DNA from: Cytophagaceae bacterium
GTDB taxonomy: Bacteria; Bacteroidota; Bacteroidia; Flavobacteriales; Flavobacteriaceae
Assembly: GCA_002710685.1 (NCBI GenBank)
Contig: PALD01000075.1
Location: 1-64,000, forward strand
Length of the DNA stretch: 64,000 nt
Reading direction: 5' to 3'
Both the position numbers and the translations under genes were made by a program. The notes beneath the pieces were generated by a model that saw only the letters and a program-made list of their open reading frames with translations, did no database searches and had not been told where the DNA came from. This document shows positions 7,264 through 15,570 of the stretch, piece by piece; the stretch's first letter is position 1, and each line of letters opens with the position of its first letter.

Positions 7264-8000
7264 TCAATGTCTTTTAGTTTCTTTAGCAGTTCCTGATTCT
7301 TGGGGGCTTTGGATTTTGCAAGGGTTTTGTGGGCCTCTTTGACCTGGCCGGTCTTTATTTGGCTTAAAGCCAAATAGAACAGCGCTTCATCCCTGAACAC
7401 ACTGTTTACTGTTTCTTCAACGGTATTGAGGTACTCTCCGGCCGTGGACGCTTCATCATTTGCCAGGTGTGCAACGCCTATAAAATAGTTGAGGGTGTCG
7501 TTGCTGGGCTCTTCTTCATAAAGCTTTGTCCAGCGTGCTATGGCGTCGTCATACTCCTTGCGCTTGTAGCTCACCATACCTTCAAAAAATTCATAATTGT
7601 TTGTGGTGCTCATCGTGGTGGGCAGGCCGGGATCTACAACAAAATTATCAGCATATAACTGCTCTTTGGCACTGGGCCTAAAGACAGTGAAATAAGCCGC
7701 AAGCCCCATGAGGACACATATAGTTGCCGCAATGGCAAACTTGGTGTAGAGTGGACGCACCTTGACGGGATTTTCTCTTGCGGGCATGGCTTCATGAAAG
7801 GCGTTCATATCCTTCCTGAGAAAATGGGTCTCGATACCTTCTCGATAAGTGCGGTGCCCCTCAAACTTTGCCCTGAGGGCAGCATCCTGGGCGAGCTGCT
7901 CCCTGAGCCATGTTTCATGTGCTGGGGAAAGTTTTCCCTTTAGGAAATCATCCCAAAGCTCTTGCAGCTCCTGGTCACTATTAGGGATATTAAAATTCAT
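7260..8000 (-). CDS. membrane anti-sigma-like protein with periplasmic TPR domain
   Basis: 246 residues: a cytoplasmic N-terminal domain (1-85) containing ELWDDFLKGKLSPAHETW and then AQDAALRAKFEGHR, the 'G-x-L-S/T-P ... L-x-x-D-x-x-L' pattern of Bacteroidota anti-sigma proteins. One membrane helix follows (88-107), then a periplasmic region with two or three TPR-like repeats (for example FFEGMVSYKRKEYDDAIARW). It overlaps the sigma gene by ATGA and the CHAT gene by GTGA. The expected role is to hold the ECF sigma factor at the membrane until the periplasmic part is sensed or cleaved. The anti-sigma reading rests on topology and gene order, not on a recognised catalytic motif. Confidence 0.65.
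   Translation of the reverse strand: MNFNIPNSDQELQELWDDFLKGKLSPAHETWLREQLAQDAALRAKFEGHRTYREGIETHFLRKDMNAFHEAMPARENPVKVRPLYTKFAIAATICVLMGLAAYFTVFRPSAKEQLYADNFVVDPGLPTTMSTTNNYEFFEGMVSYKRKEYDDAIARWTKLYEEEPSNDTLNYFIGVAHLANDEASTAGEYLNTVEETVNSVFRDEALFYLALSQIKTGQVKEAHKTLAKSKAPKNQELLKKLKDIE
7358..7374. repeat. iterated palindrome TTTGGCTTAAAGCCAAA inside the anti-sigma-like gene
   Basis: A perfect 17-nt palindrome with a single central base, the same family as the intergenic copies at 12497 and 38981. Here it lies inside a coding sequence, in the C-terminal TPR region. Confidence 0.8.
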
Positions 8001-8539
8001 TTTTTTTTGATTTGGGTCAAGTACTTCAATTGCTCCATACAGCGGTATTTTGCATTGCGTACAGAGCTTTCTGCCATGTCCAGCTTGTGTGCCATATCGC
8101 GCATGGATAGGTTTTCATAATAGAACAGTTTGAGCAGCTCCTGGCATTTTGCGCCCATGTCCTGCAGGGCGTTATTGAGCACCTTTATCTTTTGCTGGTG
8201 TTCTTCTTCATCGCCACTGTTTATATCTTCAAAATCCCTTACCAGTGCAGTAGATTTTTTATGCCTTGCAGACCTTAGGTGATCTATCCATTTGTTTTTT
8301 GCAATCTGATAGATATATCCGTTTATGGCCGTCTCGTTCTGAGCTTTGAATTTTTCTCTCTTGATGTTGCGCCACATCGCGATAAAGGCTTCTTGATAGA
8401 TATCTTTAGCCTGCTGCGGGGTGCCGCTATTCTTTAAGATATAGGATAAGACCTTGTGAAAATTCTCTTGATAGATCTTTTCCAAGGTGTCGCGGTCGTT
8501 GTTCTTGATTAACGTAACTAGTTTATCCTGGTGCATCAA
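7997..8539 (-). CDS. ECF-type RNA polymerase sigma factor
   Basis: 180 residues with sigma region 2 (VLSYILKNSGTPQQAKDIYQ, AFIAMWRNI) and a C-terminal region 4 helix-turn-helix (LSMRDMAHKLDMAESSVRN). The lack of regions 1 and 3 marks an extracytoplasmic-function sigma factor. It is the first gene of an operon in which each start overlaps the previous stop by four bases, followed by its likely membrane inhibitor and a CHAT peptidase. ECF sigma factors usually control their own operon; no matching promoter pair could be identified by eye. Confidence 0.9.
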   Translation of the reverse strand: MMHQDKLVTLIKNNDRDTLEKIYQENFHKVLSYILKNSGTPQQAKDIYQEAFIAMWRNIKREKFKAQNETAINGYIYQIAKNKWIDHLRSARHKKSTALVRDFEDINSGDEEEHQQKIKVLNNALQDMGAKCQELLKLFYYENLSMRDMAHKLDMAESSVRNAKYRCMEQLKYLTQIKKK

Positions 8540-8667
8540 CGCTGGTAGATGTACATTTACTTTATTAAGTTAAGTACAAGATACAACTTATGGCGTTTTG
8601 TTTAATCCTATTGAAAAATTTATGCCAGTTCTCCTCTCACGTGCTATACTTTAGGGTTTATCAATGG

Positions 8668-9438
8668 TTATTGTTTGGTTGGGTCGTATGGAAAATTATC
8701 ATTGACATCTGGGGTGCCGTCAAGGTCTGTGTCTCTGATGTCATTATCTATATATAACAATTGCCAAGTGATGGCCAGGTAGGTGTCAAGGGCAAGCATT
8801 TCAAACTCTGCCGTGGGGCCAGCAGAAACTTCTATACTTATGAACGAGGTGTTCAGGTCCTGGCTCATAAGCGAGGATGCCTTGACGACCAGGGTAGAAG
8901 TACCTGACCGTAACATAACTGAGGCTCCTGAGTTGATCATGGAGCTGGTTATGGGCTGGCTAAAGCTATTTTCACAGATGGCCTGGGCGTCATTTGCATT
9001 TCCCAGGGCATCCACAAAAATATTTACCTGTTGGTTCAATATCTGTTGTGGCTGTACTATTCCTGCCGAAGTAAAGGTCAGGTAGCGCCACACCACTTTA
9101 TTGTCATTTCTTACCACATCTACCCCTATTGCCTGTGAACTTGCATCGCTTATCTCAAAGGCTTGATATCCTGCCGGCATTTGAAAGCCCAGGGCGGGAT
9201 AGCCAGAATGTATGTAATAATCCCCAGGGTTTTTGACCGTGGGTATCCCTCCTGGGATATCACCGCGCAAAACACCATTGCTGAGGTCCCAGTAGATGGC
9301 CTCAATACCCGTGACGTTTTGACAAATCTCAGAAGTGGCGTTAGCCGCTTGTTGCTCTGGGGCTTCGCCACCGTCCTTGCTGCAGGACAAAAGCCCCATG
9401 GCAAGTAACCAGAAAAAAATTGAAAATCTCGTTTTCAT
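8668..9438 (-). CDS. exported lipoprotein of unknown function
   Basis: 256 residues with a lipoprotein signal (FFWLLAMGLLSCSKDGG, Cys19). A beta-rich body follows, with no domain I recognise. The extreme C-terminus, DTDLDGTPDVNDNFPYDP, is one thrombospondin type-3-like calcium-binding repeat (D-x-D-x-D-G-x-x-D). It lies between rseP and the sigma operon on the same strand, so an envelope-sensing role is possible but unsupported by motif. No close paralogue is in the window. Confidence 0.6.
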   Translation of the reverse strand: MKTRFSIFFWLLAMGLLSCSKDGGEAPEQQAANATSEICQNVTGIEAIYWDLSNGVLRGDIPGGIPTVKNPGDYYIHSGYPALGFQMPAGYQAFEISDASSQAIGVDVVRNDNKVVWRYLTFTSAGIVQPQQILNQQVNIFVDALGNANDAQAICENSFSQPITSSMINSGASVMLRSGTSTLVVKASSLMSQDLNTSFISIEVSAGPTAEFEMLALDTYLAITWQLLYIDNDIRDTDLDGTPDVNDNFPYDPTKQ

Positions 9439-9512
9439 GATTTATGTGTCGCTTTAATCTGTAAGGTCATCGTAGGATGGTTAAAAATGTCATCAAAGGG
9501 CACAAAATTTCT

Positions 9513-9529
9513 TTTCGCTTTAAGCGAAA
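9513..9529. repeat. iterated palindrome TTTCGCTTTAAGCGAAA (intergenic)
   Basis: A perfect 17-nt palindrome next to the rseP terminator. It is one of about 11 related copies in the window. Confidence 0.85.
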
Positions 9530-9530
9530 T

Positions 9531-9557
9531 AAAAAACGCCCCGGCAATGCGGAGCGT
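9531..9557 (-). terminator. intrinsic terminator of rseP
   Basis: On the minus strand ACGCTCCG pairs with CGGGGCGT (one G-T) around a 6-nt loop and is followed by six Ts. It lies 26 nt after the rseP stop codon. Confidence 0.8.
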
Positions 9558-9582
9558 CTCATTTTATTCTATATGGTGTTAT

Positions 9583-10920
9583 CTAATCGCCAAAGATGGC
9601 CCGGTAAAGGTCATTGCCGTTTGCAAACAGTACCAGCGCGATCAAGAGGAAGAATCCTGCAATCTGTGCATATTCCATAAACTTGTCACTGGGTTTCCTG
9701 CCGGTGATGATCTCATAGAGCAGGAACATGACATGCCCGCCGTCAAGTGCGGGGATGGGGAGGATGTTCATAAACGCCAGGATGATGGAGATAAATGCCG
9801 TGGTCTCCCAGAAGCTCAACCAATCCCATGCTGGTGGGAAGAGCTGTGCAATGGCACCAAAACCGCCCACTTGTGTTGCGCCCTTTGAGGTAAACACATA
9901 TTTAAACTGTACCACATAATCGTGCAATGTCCAGTACCCGTGCTTGATACCTTCGGTTATGCTTTCGCCAAAGCTATACTTCATGGTGTGCTGTGGGGCG
10001 ATATAGTCTGGGTCAGTATTCTTGAAGTATACGCCCAGCTTGCCATCTTCACCGGTGTTGATGTCCAGGTCCTGGGGCTGACCGTCACGCAGTATGGTAA
10101 GCTTTACCGTTTCAGTGGTATCGCGTATGAGCGCATTGTCTATATCAGATTTATACTTTACGGCTTCGCCGTTGACCTTGACCACTTTGTCAGTAGTGCG
10201 CAGGCCTGCCTTTGCGGCGGGGCTATCCGGTAGTATGGAGTCTGTGGTAAAGGGAAAGCGCGTGGCCGTTAGCCCAAACATTTCGCCTTTTTGAAACAAT
10301 TGTGAACCTATATCTTCTGGCAGTTGCAGGGTTTCTTCCTGGCCATTTTCATGCATAACGGTGACGTTTGCCACGTCACGCACCATGATATAATTTCTTA
10401 TGGAAACCTGGTCCAGCAGGGGCTTACCGTTAACCGAAACAATCTTGTCCCCCTGTTGAAAGCCATATTGCTCCATGGTGGGGTACACGCCAAAACCATA
10501 TTTCATATCATCTGCCGTGGTGTAGGTACGGCCATAACCGGCGATGATAAGTATGTAGATCAAAAAGCCCAGGATAATATTTACCGTTACCCCGCCTATC
10601 ATGACGATAAGGCGCTGCCAGGCCGGTTTACTGCGAAACTCCCAGGGTTTGGGTTCTTCGGCCATCTGCTCCTTGTCCATGCTCTCGTCAATCATCCCAG
10701 ATATCTTCACGTAGCCGCCCAGGGGCAACCACCCGATACCATAGACCGTTTCCCCTATTTTCTTTTTGAAAAGCGCAAACTTTACATCAAAGAACAAAAA
10801 GAACTTCTCAACACGTATCTTAAATAGCCTCGCCGGTATAAAGTGGCCAAACTCATGCAGTACAATCAAAATCGAAAGGCTGAGGATCAACTGCCCCGCC
10901 CTTATAAAAAATATATCCAT
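9583..10920 (-). CDS. rseP: RIP metalloprotease RseP (site-2 protease, M50)
   Basis: A 445-residue polytopic membrane peptidase. The zinc site HEFGH is at residues 22-26 in the first membrane helix, and the partner motif ALDGGHVMF is near residue 395. Between them are two PDZ-like domains (for example KIVSVNGKPLL and DKVVKVNGEAV), the full RseP layout. It cuts membrane-embedded anti-sigma factors after a first periplasmic cut, and clears remnant signal peptides. The position about 1 kb upstream of an ECF sigma, an anti-sigma-like protein and a periplasmic peptidase on the same strand suggests, but does not prove, that they share a pathway. Confidence 0.95.
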   Translation of the reverse strand: MDIFFIRAGQLILSLSILIVLHEFGHFIPARLFKIRVEKFFLFFDVKFALFKKKIGETVYGIGWLPLGGYVKISGMIDESMDKEQMAEEPKPWEFRSKPAWQRLIVMIGGVTVNIILGFLIYILIIAGYGRTYTTADDMKYGFGVYPTMEQYGFQQGDKIVSVNGKPLLDQVSIRNYIMVRDVANVTVMHENGQEETLQLPEDIGSQLFQKGEMFGLTATRFPFTTDSILPDSPAAKAGLRTTDKVVKVNGEAVKYKSDIDNALIRDTTETVKLTILRDGQPQDLDINTGEDGKLGVYFKNTDPDYIAPQHTMKYSFGESITEGIKHGYWTLHDYVVQFKYVFTSKGATQVGGFGAIAQLFPPAWDWLSFWETTAFISIILAFMNILPIPALDGGHVMFLLYEIITGRKPSDKFMEYAQIAGFFLLIALVLFANGNDLYRAIFGD

Positions 10921-11017
10921 CTCTTTCTCTAGTAGTCAAAAACCGCACAAAAGTAACCTTTTCATTTTACATGGTAAATCAAGCATTTAAAAAGGGCGCA
11001 AAGTCTTTGTGCTATTG

Positions 11018-11025
11018 TAATTTTG
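11018..11025 (+). promoter_or_regulatory. possible -7 box for the SCO1 gene
   Basis: TAATTTTG matches the Bacteroidota -7 consensus TAnnTTTG, 31 nt before the ATG. No convincing -33 TTTG lies at 19-20 nt upstream, so this is a half-supported promoter. Confidence 0.35.
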
Positions 11026-11056
11026 CAGGGCAATTTTTAGGCCAAAGAACTACAAC

Positions 11057-11740
11057 ATGCTTTCCTTTTTTGCTAAATACAAGACGTTTGCCATCGTAAT
11101 GCTCATATTATCAGCGGTGATCTTGTCCATCTTTTACTTCCTGATGAAGCCGCCCGCAACCCTGCAGGTGTACCAGCCCACCATGGTAGATGCCACACTG
11201 GTGGACACCTCCATGCGGGATGTAAAAAAATACCACCACATTGCCGACTTTAAACTGGTGAACCAGAACGGGGATACCATTACCCAGGCAGATTATGACG
11301 GCAAGATCTATGTGGCAGATTTTTTCTTTACCACCTGCCAGTCTATCTGCCCCATCATGACAGACCATATGGCAAAAATTCAGGAAGCGTTGAAAAACGA
11401 TGATAAGGTAAAGTTGCTTTCACATTCGGTGACCCCAGAAATTGACAGTGTGGCCCAACTCAAGAAATATGCGCTTGAAAAGGGAGTGGATGATAGTAAA
11501 TGGAACCTCGTCACCGGCCCCAAAAAAGAAATCTATGCGCTTGCGCGAAAAAGCTACCTGGCAGTAAAAACCACGGGCGACGGGGGCAAGTATGACATGA
11601 TACATACCGAAAACTTCATGCTCATCGATACCAAAAAGCGCATCCGCGGCTATTATGATGGCACAGATTCTGACGCCATTGACCAGCTCCTGGAAGATAT
11701 TAAGACCCTTGAGGAGATTGAGGAGCGGGAGGCGGAGTAA
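11057..11740 (+). CDS. SCO1/SenC family copper-binding thioredoxin-like protein
   Basis: 227 residues: an N-terminal membrane anchor (about 10-29), then a periplasmic thioredoxin fold. The copper ligands are visible: C94 and C98 in FFTTCQSICPIMT and the distant His in MIHTENFML (about H183). SCO proteins deliver copper to, or reduce, the CuA centre of cytochrome c oxidase. No oxidase genes are adjacent; the next genes are a coiled-coil membrane protein and the iron uptake genes. Divergent from rseP. Confidence 0.9.
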   Translation: MLSFFAKYKTFAIVMLILSAVILSIFYFLMKPPATLQVYQPTMVDATLVDTSMRDVKKYHHIADFKLVNQNGDTITQADYDGKIYVADFFFTTCQSICPIMTDHMAKIQEALKNDDKVKLLSHSVTPEIDSVAQLKKYALEKGVDDSKWNLVTGPKKEIYALARKSYLAVKTTGDGGKYDMIHTENFMLIDTKKRIRGYYDGTDSDAIDQLLEDIKTLEEIEEREAE

Positions 11741-11743
11741 ATC

Positions 11744-11762
11744 TTTTGGCTTTAAGCTAAAA
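11744..11762. repeat. iterated palindrome, one mismatch (downstream of SCO1)
   Basis: TTTTGGCTTTAAGCTAAAA lies directly after the SCO1 stop. It is the TTTGGCTTTAAGCCAAA form with one change (C to T) in the right arm. Confidence 0.65.
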
Positions 11763-11957
11763 AGAAAACCCAACCTTAAATCAGCGCATTGTACAGATAA
11801 CTCCACTTTATATGGGGAAGTGTCTCTTTTTAATTAGGATTTATAACTTGACCAAGGAGGGTGATTATCACTTAAATAAAACGCTGCATAGCTTGGCATT
11901 AGCTCGATAATATTTAACTTAACTACATATATGTCAATGATATAAATATCTTGGATT
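11763..11957. other. intergenic stretch after SCO1
   Basis: No gene or RNA is evident between the palindrome at 11744 and the start at 11958. The region is AT-rich and presumably carries the promoter of the following gene, but no TTTG/TAnnTTTG pair is clear. Confidence 0.4.
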
Positions 11958-12476
11958 ATGCAGGAGCACACCACATTTATCGCATTTATTGCCGCCATTC
12001 TAGGACTTATTGCGGCCATCTTAAACCTGATACACAAGAACAAGCAAATACGACGGGAAAACAAGCTGGAAAAACAAAGGCTTAAGAAAAATCACGACAA
12101 ACAACTCCATGAACTGGCCTTGCAACAGCATCAGGAAGAAGTCAAGGCTGAGGTGTTGGAAACGAGCTTGCGTATTTTGACACGCTATATTGATGAAACC
12201 CTCACCGAAAGCCTTTCTAAATTTACCACCAAGAGTCAACTTGATACACTGGATCAAGATTTAAAGAAATATATCAAGAGAGAGCTTAAGACCTTTATAC
12301 AAGAGCATCCAGGCGTATCTGCAGAGCAACTGAAAAGTATCGAGAAAACCCTTGGAGAATCCTTTGGTATCGATATGGCAAACTATACCATGGAAACATC
12401 GGGGATTTTTGGTAATTTTTTTACTGACCGTGTAGAACGTAGGATTGCCCAGTATAACAAAGCGCAAAAAAAGTAG
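11958..12476 (+). CDS. membrane-anchored coiled-coil protein of unknown function
   Basis: 172 residues with one N-terminal membrane helix (FIAFIAAILGLIAAILNLI, about 7-25), then a strongly basic stretch and a long charged helix rich in K, E and Q (about 30-75) that should form a coiled coil. The C-terminal half is also helical. No catalytic motif is visible. It stands alone between SCO1 and feoA and is followed by an iterated palindrome. Similar single-helix coiled-coil proteins are often scaffolds or stress proteins, but nothing here decides that. Confidence 0.55.
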   Translation: MQEHTTFIAFIAAILGLIAAILNLIHKNKQIRRENKLEKQRLKKNHDKQLHELALQQHQEEVKAEVLETSLRILTRYIDETLTESLSKFTTKSQLDTLDQDLKKYIKRELKTFIQEHPGVSAEQLKSIEKTLGESFGIDMANYTMETSGIFGNFFTDRVERRIAQYNKAQKK

Positions 12477-12496
12477 TGTGGCCCCGGCGTGATTTA

Positions 12497-12513
12497 TTTG
12501 GCTTTAAGCCAAA
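12497..12513. repeat. iterated palindrome TTTGGCTTTAAGCCAAA (intergenic)
   Basis: A perfect 17-nt palindrome about 20 nt after the stop of the coiled-coil gene and 57 nt before the feoA -7 box. Confidence 0.85.
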
Positions 12514-12569
12514 AAACCATCCTGCATGTATTTTAAGCCCAAATCTTTTTTCAATCCCCCTGTTTGGTT

Positions 12570-12577
12570 TACTTTTG
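12570..12577 (+). promoter_or_regulatory. -7 box of the feoAB promoter
   Basis: TACTTTTG matches TAnnTTTG and lies 28 nt before the TTG start of feoA. The -33 region at 12546-12550 is a plain T-run rather than TTTG. A loose inverted repeat (TTTA...TAAA) overlaps the likely start site and could be an iron-regulator site, but the match is weak. Confidence 0.45.
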
Positions 12578-12605
12578 CCCTGTTTAAAATCAATCTAAAT
12601 AAACA

Positions 12606-12839
12606 TTGGGCACCTCCCTGGCACATCTTAAACGCGGCGAAAAGGCCATCATCAAGGAATTTGAGATAGAATATGTACCGCTCAAACTGCTCGAGATGGG
12701 CTGCCTGCCCGGCAATGAGGTAGAACTCGTGCAAATCGCGCCCTTTAAGGACCCGCTCTATTTAAATATCAATGGCAGCCACGTGGCCATACGCAGGGAG
12801 ACCGCCTTTCACATCGCCATAGAAAAGATTGTCCCATGA
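12606..12839 (+). CDS. feoA: ferrous iron transport protein A
   Basis: A 77-residue SH3-like protein: LKRGEKAIIKEF near the start, then LLEMGCLPGNEVELV, the FeoA signature (L-x-x-M-G-x-x-x-G). The start is a TTG at 12606; no ATG or GTG lies upstream in frame, and the homologous beginning (S/T-L-A-x-L-K-x-G-E) immediately follows. It overlaps feoB by four bases (ATGA), so the two are co-translated. FeoA is a cytosolic partner needed for FeoB-driven Fe(II) uptake. Confidence 0.9.
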   Translation: MGTSLAHLKRGEKAIIKEFEIEYVPLKLLEMGCLPGNEVELVQIAPFKDPLYLNINGSHVAIRRETAFHIAIEKIVP

Positions 12840-14938
12840 GCAAGCAGATCAACGTTGCACTCATAGGAAATCCCAATACCGGTAAGACATCAGTCTTTAA
12901 CCGCTTGACCGGCCTTAACCAAAAGGTGGGCAACTACCCCGGGATCACCGTGGAGAAAAAAGAAGGCATCTGCAAGCTCGACCGGGGCGTAAAGGCCCAT
13001 ATACTCGACCTTCCCGGCACCTACAGCCTCAATGCCAGTTCGCTAGATGAGAACGTGGTCATCGAGCTGCTACTCAACAAGAACGACAAGGATTACCCAG
13101 ATGTGGCCGTGGTGGTGAGCGATGTGGAAAACCTGAAGCGCAACCTGTTGTTGTTCACACAGATAAAGGACCTTAAAATACCCACCATCCTGGTCATCAA
13201 CATGGCAGACAGGATGGAACGCAAGGCCATAAGCCTGGATGTAGAATCTCTTCAGGAAAAGCTCAACACAAAGATTGCCCTGGTAAGCTCGCGCAAGAAC
13301 ACCGGGTTTGACACCCTCAAGGAACTTATTGCAGAGCACAAGAGCCTCTCCGTCCAGGCCAATGTGGATATCTCATACATCGCACCACAATATTTTGAAC
13401 GCTTAAAGGCCGCCTTCCCCAAACAGGATATCTACAAGCTGTGGCTCGTGATAACCCAGGATGTAAATTTTGGCAAACTGGACAGGAACGAGGTTACCGG
13501 CATCGAGACCTTCAAGACAGAGAGCAAGAGCAACCTAAAGCGCTTGCAGCAAAAGGAAACCATACTGCGCTATCAGTTCATCAATGGTGTCTTAAAAGAA
13601 ACATTGACTATCGACCACGCTTCCGCGAAAGATTTGCGCAGCCGTCTAGATAGGGTATTGACCCACAAGTTTTGGGGCTATATCATCTTTTTTGCAATCC
13701 TTTTGATCATCTTTCAGGCAATTTTCAACTGGTCGACCTATCCCATGGATATGATTGATGCGGCATTTGCCTGGATGAGTGAACAGGTAGATACCCTGTT
13801 GCCCGATGGTGTTATGACCCGCTTGCTTTCAGAAGGTATTATCCCCGGCCTGGGCGGTATCGTGATATTTATACCGCAGATTGCCTTTTTGTTCCTCTTT
13901 ATCTCCATACTTGAAGAGACCGGGTATATGAGCCGGGTGGTATTCTTGATGGACAGGAGTATGAGAAAATTTGGCCTAAGTGGAAAAAGTGTCGTTCCAC
14001 TTGTTTCAGGTACGGCCTGTGCGATACCCGCAGTCATGGCCACCAGGAATATTGAAAGCTGGAAGGAACGTTTGATCACCATCCTGGTGACGCCGTTCAC
14101 GACCTGTTCTGCACGCCTGCCGGTATATTTGATAATCATATCGCTGGTGATCCCCGATACTCAATTGCTGGGCTTTATAAGCCTCCAGGGCCTTGTCCTT
14201 ATGGCGCTGTACATCATAGGTTTTGCTACGGCCATAGGTGCGGCCTGGATATTGAACAAGGTGCTTAATATAAAAAGCAGGTCATTCTTTGTCATTGAGA
14301 TGCCCAACTATAAGTTGCCCATGTTCAAGAACGTGGCGTATAACGTTATTGAAAAAACCAGGTCCTTTGTGGTGGATGCCGGTAAGATTATCCTGGCCAT
14401 TTCAATTGTCCTGTGGGTACTTGCCTCCTATGGCCCGGGCAATAAACTGAGCCAGGCACGTGAGGTCATGACGCAGGAGATGAACAATGGTAAATTTCCA
14501 CAAGAAGACCTGGAAAGGCATATCGCATCATACAAGCTTGAGAACAGCTACATAGGCTATATGGGCAAGGGTATAGAACCCATGGTCCAGCCACTGGGCT
14601 ATGACTGGAAGATAGGTATCGCCATCGTGAGCTCTTTTGCCGCAAGGGAAGTATTTGTGGGAACCCTGGCCACCATTTACAGTGTGGGGAGCGATGAAGA
14701 TGAAACCATCAAGAACAGGATGGCGGGAGAGATCAACCCAGTACTGGGGGGTCCCTTGTTCAATCTGGCCAGCGGGGTATCGCTATTGCTTTTTTATGCC
14801 TTTGCCATGCAGTGCATGAGTACCCTTGCAATTGTTAAAAGAGAGACAAATACCTGGAAATGGCCCATGCTTCAGCTAGTGTTTATGAGTGGTTTTGCGT
14901 ATATTGTAGCTTTAGTGGCCTACCAGGTCTTAAAATAA
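12836..14938 (+). CDS. feoB: ferrous iron transport protein B
   Basis: 700 residues. The N-terminal G domain has G1 GNPNTGKTSVFNRLTG (about 10-25), G3 DLPGTYS and G4 NMAD, and is followed by the membrane part with two Gate domains. Typical signatures are SGTACAIPAVMATR and TTCSARLPVYLIII, plus FAAREVFVGTLATIY near the C-terminus. It is the inner-membrane Fe(II) permease. The gene lies between feoA (4-nt overlap) and a small Cys-rich membrane protein (12-nt gap) as one operon. Length is normal for Bacteroidota FeoB without the fused FeoA domain. Confidence 0.97.
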   Translation: MSKQINVALIGNPNTGKTSVFNRLTGLNQKVGNYPGITVEKKEGICKLDRGVKAHILDLPGTYSLNASSLDENVVIELLLNKNDKDYPDVAVVVSDVENLKRNLLLFTQIKDLKIPTILVINMADRMERKAISLDVESLQEKLNTKIALVSSRKNTGFDTLKELIAEHKSLSVQANVDISYIAPQYFERLKAAFPKQDIYKLWLVITQDVNFGKLDRNEVTGIETFKTESKSNLKRLQQKETILRYQFINGVLKETLTIDHASAKDLRSRLDRVLTHKFWGYIIFFAILLIIFQAIFNWSTYPMDMIDAAFAWMSEQVDTLLPDGVMTRLLSEGIIPGLGGIVIFIPQIAFLFLFISILEETGYMSRVVFLMDRSMRKFGLSGKSVVPLVSGTACAIPAVMATRNIESWKERLITILVTPFTTCSARLPVYLIIISLVIPDTQLLGFISLQGLVLMALYIIGFATAIGAAWILNKVLNIKSRSFFVIEMPNYKLPMFKNVAYNVIEKTRSFVVDAGKIILAISIVLWVLASYGPGNKLSQAREVMTQEMNNGKFPQEDLERHIASYKLENSYIGYMGKGIEPMVQPLGYDWKIGIAIVSSFAAREVFVGTLATIYSVGSDEDETIKNRMAGEINPVLGGPLFNLASGVSLLLFYAFAMQCMSTLAIVKRETNTWKWPMLQLVFMSGFAYIVALVAYQVLK

Positions 14939-14950
14939 AATAGAAAGATT

Positions 14951-15088
14951 ATGCAGACGGTATTGGTAGTGATTTTATTTGTTTTGGCGACAGCCTATCT
15001 CATCACAAAATTCATCTGGAAACCCGCGTTTCTCAGCAGTGGAAAAAATAAAAGCTCCTGTGGTAATGATAACTGTGGTTGTCATTGA
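14951..15088 (+). CDS. FeoB-associated Cys-rich membrane protein
   Basis: A 45-residue protein: one membrane helix (VLVVILFVLATAYLITKFIW, about 4-23) and a cytosolic tail with three cysteines and a final His (SSCGNDNCGCH). Small proteins of this layout directly follow feoB in many Bacteroidota and stand in for FeoC; the Cys cluster could bind iron or a cluster. It lies 12 nt after feoB. Its end overlaps the convergent gene at 15082 by 7 nt. Confidence 0.8.
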   Translation: MQTVLVVILFVLATAYLITKFIWKPAFLSSGKNKSSCGNDNCGCH

Positions 15089-15540
15089 TTATTATCAGAA
15101 AGTGGCAAAACAAGGTTGAGGATATAATCCTCCTGGGCAATCTTGCCACTGGCCGTTTTAGGGTAAGGCGTCACAGAATGCGCCTTCACATGAAAATCCC
15201 CTTTTGAAAAAATATCATTAAGACCAGACCTTGCGCCTAGGGTAATTTCCTTGGTCTCTAAAAATCTACCATCCATAAAAGTATCGATTGTGGCCTTCAC
15301 ATTCCCCGCCCACACGCAGGTCACATCAGCAGGGCAGCGGCTGTCTACCACCTTTTTAAACACAAGACTATACTTTCCCAGTTCAATCTTTTGGCCCAGG
15401 GGAGCCTTGACGACAATCGTGGGGGGGTGGGCAGGTCCCTTACCAGCCTGGGTGGTATCTGTTTCGCTTTGCGCGAAAACCACTCCACTGCAAACCATCA
15501 GTAAGCCCAATACAAGATGTTTCATCATTTCCTTTTTCAT
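15082..15540 (-). CDS. exported protein of unknown function with CPADVTCVWAG motif
   Basis: 152 residues with a signal peptide (VLGLLMVCSGVVFAQ). The mature protein is beta-rich and contains DSRCPADVTCVWAGNVKA, a Cys-Pro...Cys-V-W-A-G motif found in several exported Bacteroidota proteins of unknown function; the two Cys could be a disulfide or a metal site. It lies convergent to the feo operon and upstream, on the same strand, of the ZIP transporter. The position within metal genes makes a metal-related role plausible but unproved. Several in-frame Met codons make the start uncertain by four residues. Confidence 0.55.
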   Translation of the reverse strand: MKKEMMKHLVLGLLMVCSGVVFAQSETDTTQAGKGPAHPPTIVVKAPLGQKIELGKYSLVFKKVVDSRCPADVTCVWAGNVKATIDTFMDGRFLETKEITLGARSGLNDIFSKGDFHVKAHSVTPYPKTASGKIAQEDYILNLVLPLSDNNQ

Positions 15541-15570
15541 TAAGTACTGAAAGGTAGCACCTTTGTTGCA

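Noticed and set aside
12584..12606. DtxR-type operator before feoA
   Set aside because: Only short TTTA/TAAA arms match; nothing like the 8-nt arms at 18983 is present.
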